In this document: positions 23,601-32,129 of the stretch, piece after piece
Position numbering within the stretch: position 1 is the stretch's first letter
Layout: the number at the start of each line of letters is the position of its first letter
Assembly (NCBI RefSeq): GCF_030814115.1
Contig: NZ_JAUSUP010000005.1
Span: 1-64,000 of the forward strand
Length of the DNA stretch: 64,000 nucleotides
Direction of reading: 5' to 3'
Source: Alkalibacillus filiformis
GTDB taxonomy: Bacteria > Bacillota > Bacilli > Bacillales > Alkalibacillaceae
Position numbers and translations under genes: made by a program
Notes under the pieces: generated by a model
The model's database searches: none
What the model was told of the DNA's origin: nothing
The model's input: only the letters and a program-made list of their open reading frames with translations

Positions 23601-23893
23601 TAAGCCCCCTCCTTATGAGATCCTTTGTTTAACTTTCTGACTGCCAACATAATCATTCCAACACCAGCTGCGGAGAATAAAAGACTAATATAGAAAAGGT
23701 ATGTAAATCCCATCTCAATAACCGCTAACACAGATGTAACAAGCATAACAAAGGTAAAGAAACTGGATGTTTGCAGTTCTCTCGTTGCTCGGCTTGTCGA
23801 TTTCCCTCGCACTCGATCTACTATAACTAAAATTAGAAATAAAATAATTCCCACTACAATCATACTAGTCCATACATTACTAATTAGTTCCAT
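23600..23893 (-). CDS. Small membrane protein coupled to the CHY zinc finger gene
   Basis: 97 residues, three predicted membrane helices (about 8-25, 43-61, 65-85) separated by a basic loop (VRGKSTSRATRE). The start follows GGTGAGACATC-like sequence. No family recognised. Its stop codon overlaps the start of the zinc finger gene, so they form one transcription unit. Confidence 0.6.
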   Translation of the reverse strand: MELISNVWTSMIVVGIILFLILVIVDRVRGKSTSRATRELQTSSFFTFVMLVTSVLAVIEMGFTYLFYISLLFSAAGVGMIMLAVRKLNKGSHKEGA

Positions 23894-24288
23894 GATGTCT
23901 CACCTTCCTTATCTATTAATTTAACATAAATCTTAAATGCAAACTTGTATTTTATGTTACACATCAATCGAAATTTAAAGAATATTGTCGAAATTCAATC
24001 TAAATACTAGGTCAGGTTTAAAATAACCATTCTTTTGACTGTTTTTAAAGTTAATATGACCTCTATCTAGTTTGTTTAATGTGGTGTAATAAAATAGAAT
24101 GAACATGGTTTTGTTAGCGGATAGGCAAATAGGGCAATTCTCGTCTAAATTGATGGTAAGTAAAAGAACGTACATCGCCTAGAGAAGCTACAATTAAATT
24201 TTGGAATGAGGACCTATGGACAGACTGAGTACCAGAAGATGTCGCTGAAAAGGTACAATTAGAATTATAATGCGTGAGGAGGCAAATT
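23894..24288. other. Intergenic stretch without a convincing gene
   Basis: About 400 nt of AT-rich DNA between divergent genes. A 66-codon open frame on the minus strand (23975-24175) has no Shine-Dalgarno and no recognisable composition. I see no structured RNA. Promoters for both flanking genes must be here but none stands out. Confidence 0.5.
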
Positions 24289-25074
24289 GTGACAAACGAA
24301 AAAGTAGTAGGGAAAGGTATAAAAGACTACCTTGAACAACCCGTTTTCAACTCGATCGAAGAAGAGCGTCAACATAATAAACAAAAGCTGGCTGCTGCCT
24401 TTAGGTTGTTTGGAAAGTTTGGATTTTCAGAAGGGGTAGCCGGACATATTACGTATCGTGACCCAGAATTAACAGACCACTTATGGGTAAACCCATACGG
24501 TATGCATTTTAATCACATTAAGGCTTCAGACCTTGTGTTAGTTAATAGTTCTGGTGAAGTTGTAGAAGGTAAATATTCAGTTCATAAATCGGCGTTTGCG
24601 ATCCACTCTGCTGTACATGAAGCTCGACCAGATGTAGTTGCTTCAGCTCATGCACATTCAGTCTATGGTAAGACTTGGTCAGTAAGTGGTAAGTTACTAG
24701 ACCCGTTAACACAAGATGCTTGTACATTTTATAATGATCATTCTATATTTGATGAGTATAAAGGTGTCGCCCTTGATGAAGATGAAGGGGTGCGTATAGG
24801 AAGAGCTCTTGGTCGTAACAAGGCTGTTATTTTAAGAAGTCACGGTTTATTAACGGTTGGTCAATCGGTTGATACTGCAGCTTTTTGGTTCATTACGATG
24901 GAAAGGTCTTGTCAGTCACAACTGTTAGCTGAATCGGCTGGAATCGTCAATCCGATTGCCTCAGACGATGCTGCTCACACAGCTAGTCAAGTAGGTCGTG
25001 AGGTTGATGGATGGGAAGGTTTCCAACCGCTTTGGCAACGAATTATTAAAGAAGAGCCTGAATTATTGAATTAA
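24289..25074 (+). CDS. Class II aldolase/adducin-family protein
   Basis: 261 residues. Zn-binding histidines of the family are visible in ASAHAHSVYG and SHGLLTVG, with GVAGHITYRDP and VNPYGMHF as substrate-loop motifs. The family includes fuculose- and ribulose-phosphate aldolases and epimerases. This member resembles the stand-alone 'class II aldolase and adducin N-terminal domain' proteins, whose substrate is unknown. GTG at 24289 follows GAGGAGG; an in-frame GTG at 24274 lies just upstream of it. A single gene with its own terminator, so context gives no pathway. Confidence 0.82.
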   Translation: MTNEKVVGKGIKDYLEQPVFNSIEEERQHNKQKLAAAFRLFGKFGFSEGVAGHITYRDPELTDHLWVNPYGMHFNHIKASDLVLVNSSGEVVEGKYSVHKSAFAIHSAVHEARPDVVASAHAHSVYGKTWSVSGKLLDPLTQDACTFYNDHSIFDEYKGVALDEDEGVRIGRALGRNKAVILRSHGLLTVGQSVDTAAFWFITMERSCQSQLLAESAGIVNPIASDDAAHTASQVGREVDGWEGFQPLWQRIIKEEPELLN

Positions 25075-25082
25075 GCTATTCT

Positions 25083-25117
25083 AGGCGAACTCGATATATC
25101 GAGTTCGCCTTTTTTGA
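25083..25117 (+). terminator. Rho-independent terminator of the aldolase gene
   Basis: AGGCGAACTCGATA and its exact reverse complement form a perfect 28-nt palindrome followed by a T run. Confidence 0.9.
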
Positions 25118-25278
25118 TGGATAGAAAAATCAATTTTATGAAGAAGATTGGTTATTTCTCGGGAAATAAATCATATTTTGTCGGATATACAAGGTCTATA
25201 GAGCTACTGTTTCAATTTAACTGAATTTTCGTTTATAATAATAATGAATATTCAAAAAATAACTGAGGGGGAATACGA

Positions 25279-27081
25279 TTGATTAAATTTCCAAAGCCAA
25301 CTGTAGAACAGTTTTTTCGTTCATATGTCATCTCTAACTTTACTGTAAGTCCTAATGAAGACCGTTTGTTATTTAGTTCGAACTTGAATGGGACGATGAA
25401 CATTTGGGCGATGAATTTACCCGATCAATATCCATACCTGTTTGCTCATCAAGATGAATCGAGTAACTTCTTAAAGTTTGACCCAGAAGGACGTTACGTT
25501 TTAGCAGGGTTTGATCGCGATGGTGATGAAAATTATCAAATTTACGCTGTCTCACCTGAGGGTGGATTGCCACAATCATTAGTTACAGGTGATTCAGAAG
25601 ATAAGTACTTTTATGCACATTTATCAGAAGATGGTGAACGTTTATATTACGTGACGTCTAAAGATAACCCAAGCTTTCTCAACACGCGCGTGCGAAACTT
25701 AGAAACGGGCCAAGATGACTTAGTGCATGAAGGTGAAATGGGGCCGACTTTGTTAACAGCTGTTTCTGAGGATGAGAAGTCACTTGTTTTCTCAACAACC
25801 TTAGCGAATACATACTCAATAGCCTTTGTTAAGACGGAGGAAGGTGTCTTTGACTTAACACCAGATCGTGAGAAGGTTCACGTTAGTGGTGGCGCGACAT
25901 TTGTTGGAAATACAGCAATATATTTTGTGACAAACTATGAAAGTGAATTTAATTATTTAGCGAAGTTTGATTTAACGAATAAAACGTTTGAAAAAGTGCT
26001 AGAAATTGAGAGTGAGAGTATTGAAGACATAAAGTATGACAAAGAGCGAGAACAGTTTTATTTAGTGACAGTAAAAGGTGTTGTCGATTATTTATATCGA
26101 TATGATGTAAAAAATGGAACACTAGAAAATATCGATGCACCAGTTGATGTCATTGAAAAAGTTCAAGTCGCTAAATCTGGTAACGTCTATATATTAGGTC
26201 GTAGTGCCGTTATTCCGCATAATATTTTTAAATATAATGAGTCTGGTTGGAAGCAGATTACGGCTAATCGTGTGTTAGGTGTTAGTCCAGAAGAAATGGT
26301 TGACCCAGAAGTAGTCACATACGAATCATATGATGGTATGGAAATTGAAGCTTTACTATTCCGTGCCAAACCTGAGAATGATAATGGTCATACGGTTTTC
26401 TGGCCACACGGTGGTCCACAAGCAGCTGAGCGTAAGTTCTATCGAGCGATGTTCCAATGTTTGATAAATAGAGGTTATACCATTTTCTGCCCGAACTTTA
26501 GAGGAAGTACAGGTTATGGATCGTCATTTGTTAAATTAGTTGAACAAGACTGGGGAGAAGGGCCACGTCTTGATAATGTTCACGCTATTGAGTGGTTGTT
26601 TGAACAAGGTATTTCAAGTCCTGAACGACTATTCTTAGTTGGTGGTAGCTATGGCGGCTACATGGCACTACTTTTACATGGTCGTCACCCTGAATATTTC
26701 AAAGCAGTTGTCGATATTTTCGGCGTATCGAACTTATTTACGTTCGTTAACTCAGTTCCAGAACATTGGAAGCCGATTATGAAACGTTGGTTAGGGGATC
26801 CAGAAGAAGATCGCGAACGTTTTGAGAAGGACTCTCCAATAACGTATTTAGATGGAATGGAAAAACCAATGCTCGTTATTCAAGGGGCAAAGGATCCGCG
26901 TGTCGTTAAAGAAGAATCAGACCAAATTGTCGACAAGCTTCGAAGTGCAGGAAGAGAAGTTGAGTATTTAGTGCTTGATGATGAAGGTCACGGCTTCTCG
27001 AAGAAAGAAAACGAAATAAACGTTTATCAAACGATGTTACAATTTTTAGAGAAACATCAAACCGTAAGTCAAAAAGTGTAA
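25279..27081 (+). CDS. S9-family prolyl oligopeptidase/acylaminoacyl peptidase
   Basis: 600 residues. The N-terminal half is a beta-propeller (NIWAMNLPDQ, QIYAVSPEGG, YRYDVKNGTLE) that gates access. The C-terminal alpha/beta hydrolase has GGSYGGYM (Ser457), QGAKDPR (Asp539) and DEGHGF (His571). Such enzymes remove N-terminal acylated residues or degrade oligopeptides in the cytoplasm; no signal peptide is present. The TTG start is preferred because GAGGGGG lies 7 nt upstream. The next gene follows after 28 nt on the same strand without a terminator between them. Confidence 0.9.
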   Translation: MIKFPKPTVEQFFRSYVISNFTVSPNEDRLLFSSNLNGTMNIWAMNLPDQYPYLFAHQDESSNFLKFDPEGRYVLAGFDRDGDENYQIYAVSPEGGLPQSLVTGDSEDKYFYAHLSEDGERLYYVTSKDNPSFLNTRVRNLETGQDDLVHEGEMGPTLLTAVSEDEKSLVFSTTLANTYSIAFVKTEEGVFDLTPDREKVHVSGGATFVGNTAIYFVTNYESEFNYLAKFDLTNKTFEKVLEIESESIEDIKYDKEREQFYLVTVKGVVDYLYRYDVKNGTLENIDAPVDVIEKVQVAKSGNVYILGRSAVIPHNIFKYNESGWKQITANRVLGVSPEEMVDPEVVTYESYDGMEIEALLFRAKPENDNGHTVFWPHGGPQAAERKFYRAMFQCLINRGYTIFCPNFRGSTGYGSSFVKLVEQDWGEGPRLDNVHAIEWLFEQGISSPERLFLVGGSYGGYMALLLHGRHPEYFKAVVDIFGVSNLFTFVNSVPEHWKPIMKRWLGDPEEDRERFEKDSPITYLDGMEKPMLVIQGAKDPRVVKEESDQIVDKLRSAGREVEYLVLDDEGHGFSKKENEINVYQTMLQFLEKHQTVSQKV

Positions 27082-27109
27082 CGTTACTTTTGAAAGGAGT
27101 GTATCGTAA

Positions 27110-27832
27110 ATGTGGGGTTTATTCGGCTTTGAACGAACGGAGTATCCGTTTGAACTATTCGGTCTTCCCCATATTGCGATGCTCCTTTTAACTTTTGTTG
27201 TCGCAATTTATTTGTTTTCCAATCGTAAGAAGATCCGTGAACAGAGTACGGTCGCTTGGACATATAGTTTAGTCGGAGTTCTAATTTTGGGTGAAGTCAC
27301 GTTCCACATCTGGTACTTTGCCCATGGGGAATGGGACATTACGGTTAATCTACCACTTCAACTAAGCTCAATTTCGATGTATTTATGTGCGGCTATGTTA
27401 CTAACAAAAGATTATCGCATGTTTGAAATTGCTTTTTTCGTTAGTATGACAGGTGCATTGATTGCGATGATCACACCTGAATTATTTTTGGGTTACCCAC
27501 ATATGCGGTTCTTCCAGTTCTTTCTCTCTCATATGGCAATCGTTTTGGCTTGTTTATACATGCTATGGGTCGAGGAATTCAAACCGACTTTTAGGTCAGT
27601 GTGGAGAGCGTTTGTAGCCCTTAATATCATTGCTTTTGTCGTCTGGAATATTAATAATGTTTTAGGTTCAAATTACATGTTTCTAAATGGGAAACCTAGT
27701 AGTGCAACCTTTCTAGATTATTTAGGACCATATCCGTGGTATATATTGTCGCTTGAGATCCTCGCAATTGGTTTATTTTTATTGATTTATGGGTTTGTGT
27801 ATTGGACAGAAAATAAAATACAAAAGCAGTAA
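27110..27832 (+). CDS. ywaF: YwaF-family (TIGR02206) integral membrane protein
   Basis: 240 residues with about seven membrane helices. FELFGLPHIAMLLL at the N-terminus, NLPLQLSSISMYLCA in the middle and a conserved aromatic loop near GPYPWYILSLE are typical of YwaF/TIGR02206. Function is unknown; the family is common in Bacillaceae. GAAAGGAGTG precedes the ATG. Probably cotranscribed with the peptidase upstream and closed by a terminator. Confidence 0.82.
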   Translation: MWGLFGFERTEYPFELFGLPHIAMLLLTFVVAIYLFSNRKKIREQSTVAWTYSLVGVLILGEVTFHIWYFAHGEWDITVNLPLQLSSISMYLCAAMLLTKDYRMFEIAFFVSMTGALIAMITPELFLGYPHMRFFQFFLSHMAIVLACLYMLWVEEFKPTFRSVWRAFVALNIIAFVVWNINNVLGSNYMFLNGKPSSATFLDYLGPYPWYILSLEILAIGLFLLIYGFVYWTENKIQKQ

Positions 27833-27840
27833 ATAGTGAG

Positions 27841-27872
27841 AAAAGCAGGGTTTAAGAGCTCTGCTTTTTTTA
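27841..27872 (+). terminator. Rho-independent terminator of ywaF
   Basis: AAAGCAGGG pairs with CTCTGCTTT, followed by TTTT. Confidence 0.75.
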
Positions 27873-27949
27873 TGTAATAAACGGTCATACTTGTAAGCGT
27901 GAAGTCATATGTAGATATGTGAGCACTTATGAGAAAGGTGGTTTTGTAA

Positions 27950-28618
27950 GTGTATGAATTAGAATATGCATATGAGCAATCCAATGATTTAAATGGTTAC
28001 CGTGTTTTGAGAATGGCAGGAAAAGGTGTGATTAATACTGAGCCTGACGTGGCGCAAGTAACCTTAACGGTTGTAACTAGAGGTGAAACGTTGTCTACCT
28101 CTCAATCCACAAATGCTAAAACGATGGATCAAGTTATTGATCAGCTTATAGAAATAGGGTTATCAACTGAACAAATTAGAACAGTAAGTTATACAATCTA
28201 CCCTCAGTACCAGTATGTGGGTGGAGAACAGCAGTTTATTGGCTATGAGGTGCGTAACAGTATTCAAGTGACGATCTATGATATTGGGTTAGTTGGTGAA
28301 GTTGTTGATGAAGCGGTTAGAAATGGAGTAAATGAAGTTTCGGGTTTGTCTTTTTCAGTTAAGGACCCGCAAGCCGTTTACCGTTCAGCTTTACAAGAAG
28401 CTTTGGAAGATGCGGTTCTTAAGGCTATGTCATTAACGAGCGCTATGCAAGTCACGCTTGACCCAACACCAATAGAAATTAACGAACAAGGTGCGTTTAG
28501 TGACCCAATCACACCATATACTCTGACCCTCGAGCAATCCCCAACACTTACGCCTATAGAACCTGGAATGATTGAGGTAGAAGCTAACCTTATTGCGAAG
28601 TTCCACTATTACTCCTAG
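27950..28618 (+). CDS. SIMPL (DUF541) domain protein
   Basis: 222 residues matching the SIMPL family: MAGKGVINTEPDVAQVTLTV, then QIRTVSYTIYPQY, GYEVRNSIQVTI and a C-terminal helix-strand region. Family members form multimeric rings and many are secreted or periplasmic. Here no signal peptide is visible, so this one is probably cytoplasmic or exported by another route. GTG start 8 nt after AAAGGTGG. Function unknown; single gene with its own terminator. Confidence 0.82.
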   Translation: MYELEYAYEQSNDLNGYRVLRMAGKGVINTEPDVAQVTLTVVTRGETLSTSQSTNAKTMDQVIDQLIEIGLSTEQIRTVSYTIYPQYQYVGGEQQFIGYEVRNSIQVTIYDIGLVGEVVDEAVRNGVNEVSGLSFSVKDPQAVYRSALQEALEDAVLKAMSLTSAMQVTLDPTPIEINEQGAFSDPITPYTLTLEQSPTLTPIEPGMIEVEANLIAKFHYYS

Positions 28619-28641
28619 TTCTGTAAATTAGTATATTGTTA

Positions 28642-28672
28642 AACGCAGAGAGCTTTTCTCTGCGTTGTTTTA
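28642..28672 (+). terminator. Rho-independent terminator of the SIMPL gene
   Basis: AACGCAGAGA and TCTCTGCGTT form a 10-bp stem followed by GTTTTATT. Confidence 0.85.
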
Positions 28673-28724
28673 TTATCTATATATGCTTCTTAAATACGGA
28701 AAGTTTAGCCTTGTGATCTTAATC

Positions 28725-29231
28725 TTATAAATCTAAAACATAAGCTCTAACATTCACTCCATCATCAGCTGGTTGGAAGTCATGTTCAGGCACACGTTTG
28801 AAGCCGGATTGTTCGTACAACTGAATGGCTGACTTCATAAACTCCCCGGTGTGTAGCCCCATTTTAGAGTAACCTCTTTGCTTAGTCCGCTTTATACACT
28901 CTTGTACAAGTGCTTTGCCAATTCCGTGGCCTCTTCCTTTCGGTATGACGGCAAGCATTCTGAGTTCAGGGTATTGTAAAGCATCGATCCATTCGTATGC
29001 ATCAGTTTCAGCAGGGAAAAGGACGACACTCCCTACGATTTCGTCGCCTAATTCAGCAACGATCAGATCAACACCCTCTTTTGTATCGTTTTCTGATGAC
29101 AATGTTCCTTTTAAAGCTTGCCAATGTTCATCCGTTAGAACTTGTGAATAAGGCTCATAAGCTTCTACACGTTGCTGTCTAATTAACGGGATCTCTTCTC
29201 GTCTAGCATCTCGGATTAAAATGGTGTTCAT
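28725..29231 (-). CDS. GNAT-family N-acetyltransferase
   Basis: 168 residues with the GNAT order of motifs: EIVGSVVLFPAE (strands 2-4), LRMLAVIPKGRGHGIGKALV (acetyl-CoA pyrophosphate-binding loop RGHGIGKA), MGLHTGEFM and AIQLYEQSGFKRVPEH. It transfers acetyl from acetyl-CoA to an unknown amine. Single gene, divergent from the esterase; the roughly 290 nt between them hold no other gene. Confidence 0.88.
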   Translation of the reverse strand: MNTILIRDARREEIPLIRQQRVEAYEPYSQVLTDEHWQALKGTLSSENDTKEGVDLIVAELGDEIVGSVVLFPAETDAYEWIDALQYPELRMLAVIPKGRGHGIGKALVQECIKRTKQRGYSKMGLHTGEFMKSAIQLYEQSGFKRVPEHDFQPADDGVNVRAYVLDL

Positions 29232-29520
29232 GTTTTCGACTCCTTATATAAAAATTTATTGCGGCGACTTGCTTATTGTGTCTCGTTTAGGCGAATCATT
29301 CCATGCATTACGAGCCATCTTGTGAAATTTTCGTTAACTTGTTCCACCGTTTTGTGTCATTCTTCCTAAAAAAATGGGTATGTACTAATAAAGAAGCAAT
29401 ACTACTATAATACAAACGTTACAATTTTATGACTTTCTTCTATATTTAAGTGGTTTTCTTTGAAAATCACTTTTCCAAATGAGTACAGTATAGTTATAAA
29501 GTGTAAAGGGGGAGTTATGC

Positions 29521-30162
29521 ATGAAGGTCATTTTAATTCACGGTTTTTTTCGTACTGATAAAGATATGCACACGATGGCTGATTATTTACAGAAGCAAGG
29601 TTATGATTGCTTTACTCCCGATTTGCCATTAACGTTTAATGAGTTTGATGTGATTGTAACTCTTGTAGAAGACTTGTTAGAAGGTATCGTTCAGTCAGGT
29701 ATTGGACCTGATGAAAAAGTACATTTAGTTGGACATAGCACAGGTGGTTTAGTAATTCGAAAATTGTTAACCGATACGAAATACTTAGACTACATAGGCC
29801 GATGTGTTTTAATTGGTACACCTAATAGAGGTAGTCAGCTAGCTGACTTAGCAAGTAAAGTTCGTGGCTATGTTAATGTTTTTCGCACAGTTAGATCTTT
29901 AAGCACGGACTACTTAGATAATGTAGAATTTCAAAATGATACAGGCATTGAAATTGGGGCTATTGCTGGCAATAAAGGCAGATTGTCTTTTAATCCACTT
30001 ATTCCTGGTGATAACGATGGGTATATTGAAGTCGATTCGGTTTATTATCCAGGACTGAAGGATTTTAAAGTTTTACCATACGGACATCGTAGCATTCATC
30101 ACTCGGAAGAAACGTTTCAGCATGTTGATTATTTTTTTAGAAACGGACAGTTTATTCACTGA
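29521..30162 (+). CDS. Alpha/beta hydrolase, DUF676/lipase-like esterase
   Basis: 213 residues. ILIHGFFR is the oxyanion strand, VGHSTGGLV the nucleophile elbow (Ser73), IGTPNRGSQLAD the segment typical of triacylglycerol lipase and PGAP1-like enzymes, and GHRSIHH carries the likely catalytic His. No signal peptide, so probably cytoplasmic. GGGGGAG precedes the ATG. It resembles the catalytic domain at the end of the RHS toxin only in general fold. Substrate unknown. Confidence 0.8.
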   Translation: MKVILIHGFFRTDKDMHTMADYLQKQGYDCFTPDLPLTFNEFDVIVTLVEDLLEGIVQSGIGPDEKVHLVGHSTGGLVIRKLLTDTKYLDYIGRCVLIGTPNRGSQLADLASKVRGYVNVFRTVRSLSTDYLDNVEFQNDTGIEIGAIAGNKGRLSFNPLIPGDNDGYIEVDSVYYPGLKDFKVLPYGHRSIHHSEETFQHVDYFFRNGQFIH

Positions 30163-30170
30163 ATAAAAGT

Positions 30171-30208
30171 AAGCCATCAACCAAAAGGGGAAGGTTGATG
30201 GCTTTTAT
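30171..30208 (+). terminator. Rho-independent terminator of the esterase gene
   Basis: AAGCCATCAACC and GGTTGATGGCTT form a perfect 12-bp stem followed by TTAT. Confidence 0.85.
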
Positions 30209-30273
30209 ATATCTAACAAACTATTAATCTTATAAGCTGCTATGTCTATGTTGCGCTAGTTTGAGTGCGATGA

Positions 30274-30396
30274 TTAAAATATTTTGAAAAACGAAAAGAT
30301 TGAACTTGACGGCTTTTCAACTTTTTTACTTGGCTGTGTGTATTGCTTTCTTTTATCTGTAACAATCGCTTCACGAAGCATATGATGATCAAACAT
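30274..30396 (-). CDS. Unannotated 40-residue protein (small-protein family, copy 1)
   Basis: Short open frame with a textbook Shine-Dalgarno (AAGGAGGCGATAAC directly before ATG). The product begins MFDHHMLREAIVTDKRKQYT, is highly charged, and ends in an aromatic tail (SSIFSFFKIF). A shorter relative at 35745 shares the pattern M-[LI]-[RK]-E-A-I-[VI]-x-D-x4-Y-x-Q and the same GGAGGCGAT leader. Two conserved copies with strong ribosome sites argue for real expression. I do not recognise the family. Confidence 0.6.
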   Translation of the reverse strand: MFDHHMLREAIVTDKRKQYTQPSKKVEKPSSSIFSFFKIF

Positions 30397-30953
30397 GTTA
30401 TCGCCTCCTTATAGCGAATCCTTATCTTTCCATATTTAAGTATACCCACCTTTTACCACTTTGTAAACATTTTGACGCTAAAAAACTTAAAAAAGTTACA
30501 TTTTGATTAAAGTGTCTAATTATATAAAACTTTCTGACAATAAACAAAGTGTAAAGTTGGACATTCTGTTAAAATATTCAGAAAACAAACAATAATTCAA
30601 TAATAGGACAAGTTGTCGAATGTGAGTGTTATATAGTGGAGTAATAGTCACTGTTGTGTAGAATTTGGTCTCATTTGTTAATAGGTATAGACAAATTATT
30701 TGGCGCTCGCGAGCCTTATTCTGGCGCCCAGGAGAATTTATTGGCACTCACAACTTTTAATTAGCTTTCGATCAAGTTCACATCTTACTGCAGCAACAAG
30801 TACATAGACGGTTTTTTTTCGACAAAGTTAGTGTTAGATTAATGCTAGTCATTGATGTGAATAAATGGTAAAATTAAAATTATTAAACGAACGTATGTTT
30901 GTATTTATTGATGTTAAAATAATAATAACGATAAATTAAGAGGGTGATCGCGC
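30397..30953. other. Long intergenic stretch upstream of sbcD
   Basis: About 550 nt. It contains the leader of the small gene at 30274 and, at 30696-30758, a GC-rich island of three imperfect repeats. No credible gene is seen; a 75-codon open frame on the minus strand lacks a ribosome site. Confidence 0.5.
30696..30758. repeat. Three imperfect ~21-nt tandem repeats
   Basis: TTTGGCGCTCGCGAGCC, TTCTGGCGCCCAGGAGAA and TTTATTGGCACTCACAACTT follow each other with a period of about 21 nt. The GGCGCTCGCGAGCC core is far richer in GC than the flanks. Likely a dispersed intergenic repeat; function unknown. Confidence 0.45.
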
Positions 30954-32105
30954 GTGAAAATCTTTCATACTGCTGATTGGCATTTAGGTAAGCTTGTCCA
31001 AGGAGTTTACATGACGGAAGACCAACGATACATTTTGAACCAATTTGTAAACGAAATTAAAGAAGAACAACCCGATGTGGTCATTATAGCAGGTGATTTA
31101 TATGACCGTGGAGTACCGCCTACAGATGCGGTTCATTTATTAAATGATTGTTTAGCAGAAATTGTACTAGACTTAAAGATTCCGGTAGTGGCTGTAGCAG
31201 GGAACCATGATAGTCCAGGTCGTCTTAATTTCGGTAGTCAAATAATGAGAGACAACGGACTACATATAATTGGTGAACTATCATCTAGTTATGATCCTGT
31301 CGTCATTAACGATGCACATGGGGAAGTACATTTTCATTTAGTCCCATATTGTGATCCGAGTATCGTTAGAAATAAGTTTAATGATGAATATGTAAGGTCT
31401 CATCATGAAGCAACTGAAAAAATAGTTAATCACATGACGAAACATATGGACGAGCATGCTCGCCATGTATTTGTTGGCCATCTATTTGTAACGCCACGTG
31501 GTGAAGAGAAGGACAACACGAGTGATTCAGAGCGGCCATTATCAATTGGTGGAGCTGAACATGTTGATGCTAATCTGTTTAAGCCGTTTCATTATACGGC
31601 GTTAGGACATTTACATCAGGCACACTATGTCGGTGATGAAACGATTCGTTATTCAGGCTCACCATTAAAGTATTCTATATCTGAAGAGAATCATAATAAA
31701 GGCTTTTTAATTGTTGAAATGGACGGCGAAGGGCAAGTCGAAGTAGAAAAAAGGTTACTGAAGCCACGTTTAGATTTAAGGACCGTTGAAGGCTATTTAG
31801 AAGACCTATTAAAACAAGACGTGAATGAAGACTATGTGTTTGTAAAATTGCTTGATGAACATACCATTCTTTTTCCAATGGAGCAAATTAGATCTGTTTT
31901 TCCAAATGCATTGCATATCGAAAAGCAAGTTCGCTCAGATCAACCCAAAGAGGAAAACGAGCCCAAAATCGAAAGGCATAAACTGTCAGACAAAGAATTG
32001 TTTAAAGCGTTTTATGAAGACGTAAAAGGAGAGGCACCATCAGAAGAAATAGAATCTATTATGGAAGAAGTATTTGAGAATTTATTACAGGAAGACCGCT
32101 CATAA
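30954..32105 (+). CDS. sbcD: Exonuclease SbcCD subunit D (SbcD/Mre11-type nuclease)
   Basis: 383 residues. The metallophosphoesterase motifs are intact: HTADWHLGK (residues 5-13), AGDLYDRG, GNHDSPGR, VGHLF and GHLHQAH. With SbcC it forms an ATP-dependent Mn-nuclease that opens DNA hairpins and processes blocked double-strand ends. GTG start after GAGGGTGATC. sbcC follows after 24 nt. Confidence 0.96.
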   Translation: MKIFHTADWHLGKLVQGVYMTEDQRYILNQFVNEIKEEQPDVVIIAGDLYDRGVPPTDAVHLLNDCLAEIVLDLKIPVVAVAGNHDSPGRLNFGSQIMRDNGLHIIGELSSSYDPVVINDAHGEVHFHLVPYCDPSIVRNKFNDEYVRSHHEATEKIVNHMTKHMDEHARHVFVGHLFVTPRGEEKDNTSDSERPLSIGGAEHVDANLFKPFHYTALGHLHQAHYVGDETIRYSGSPLKYSISEENHNKGFLIVEMDGEGQVEVEKRLLKPRLDLRTVEGYLEDLLKQDVNEDYVFVKLLDEHTILFPMEQIRSVFPNALHIEKQVRSDQPKEENEPKIERHKLSDKELFKAFYEDVKGEAPSEEIESIMEEVFENLLQEDRS

Positions 32106-32129
32106 GTCATTAAGAAAGGGGCTCGTGTT

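Noticed and set aside
23975-24175. 66-codon minus-strand open frame
   Set aside because: No ribosome site, no hydrophobic or domain pattern, and unsupported by neighbours.
30520-30747. 75-codon minus-strand open frame upstream of sbcD
   Set aside because: It runs through the GC-rich repeat island and has no Shine-Dalgarno.
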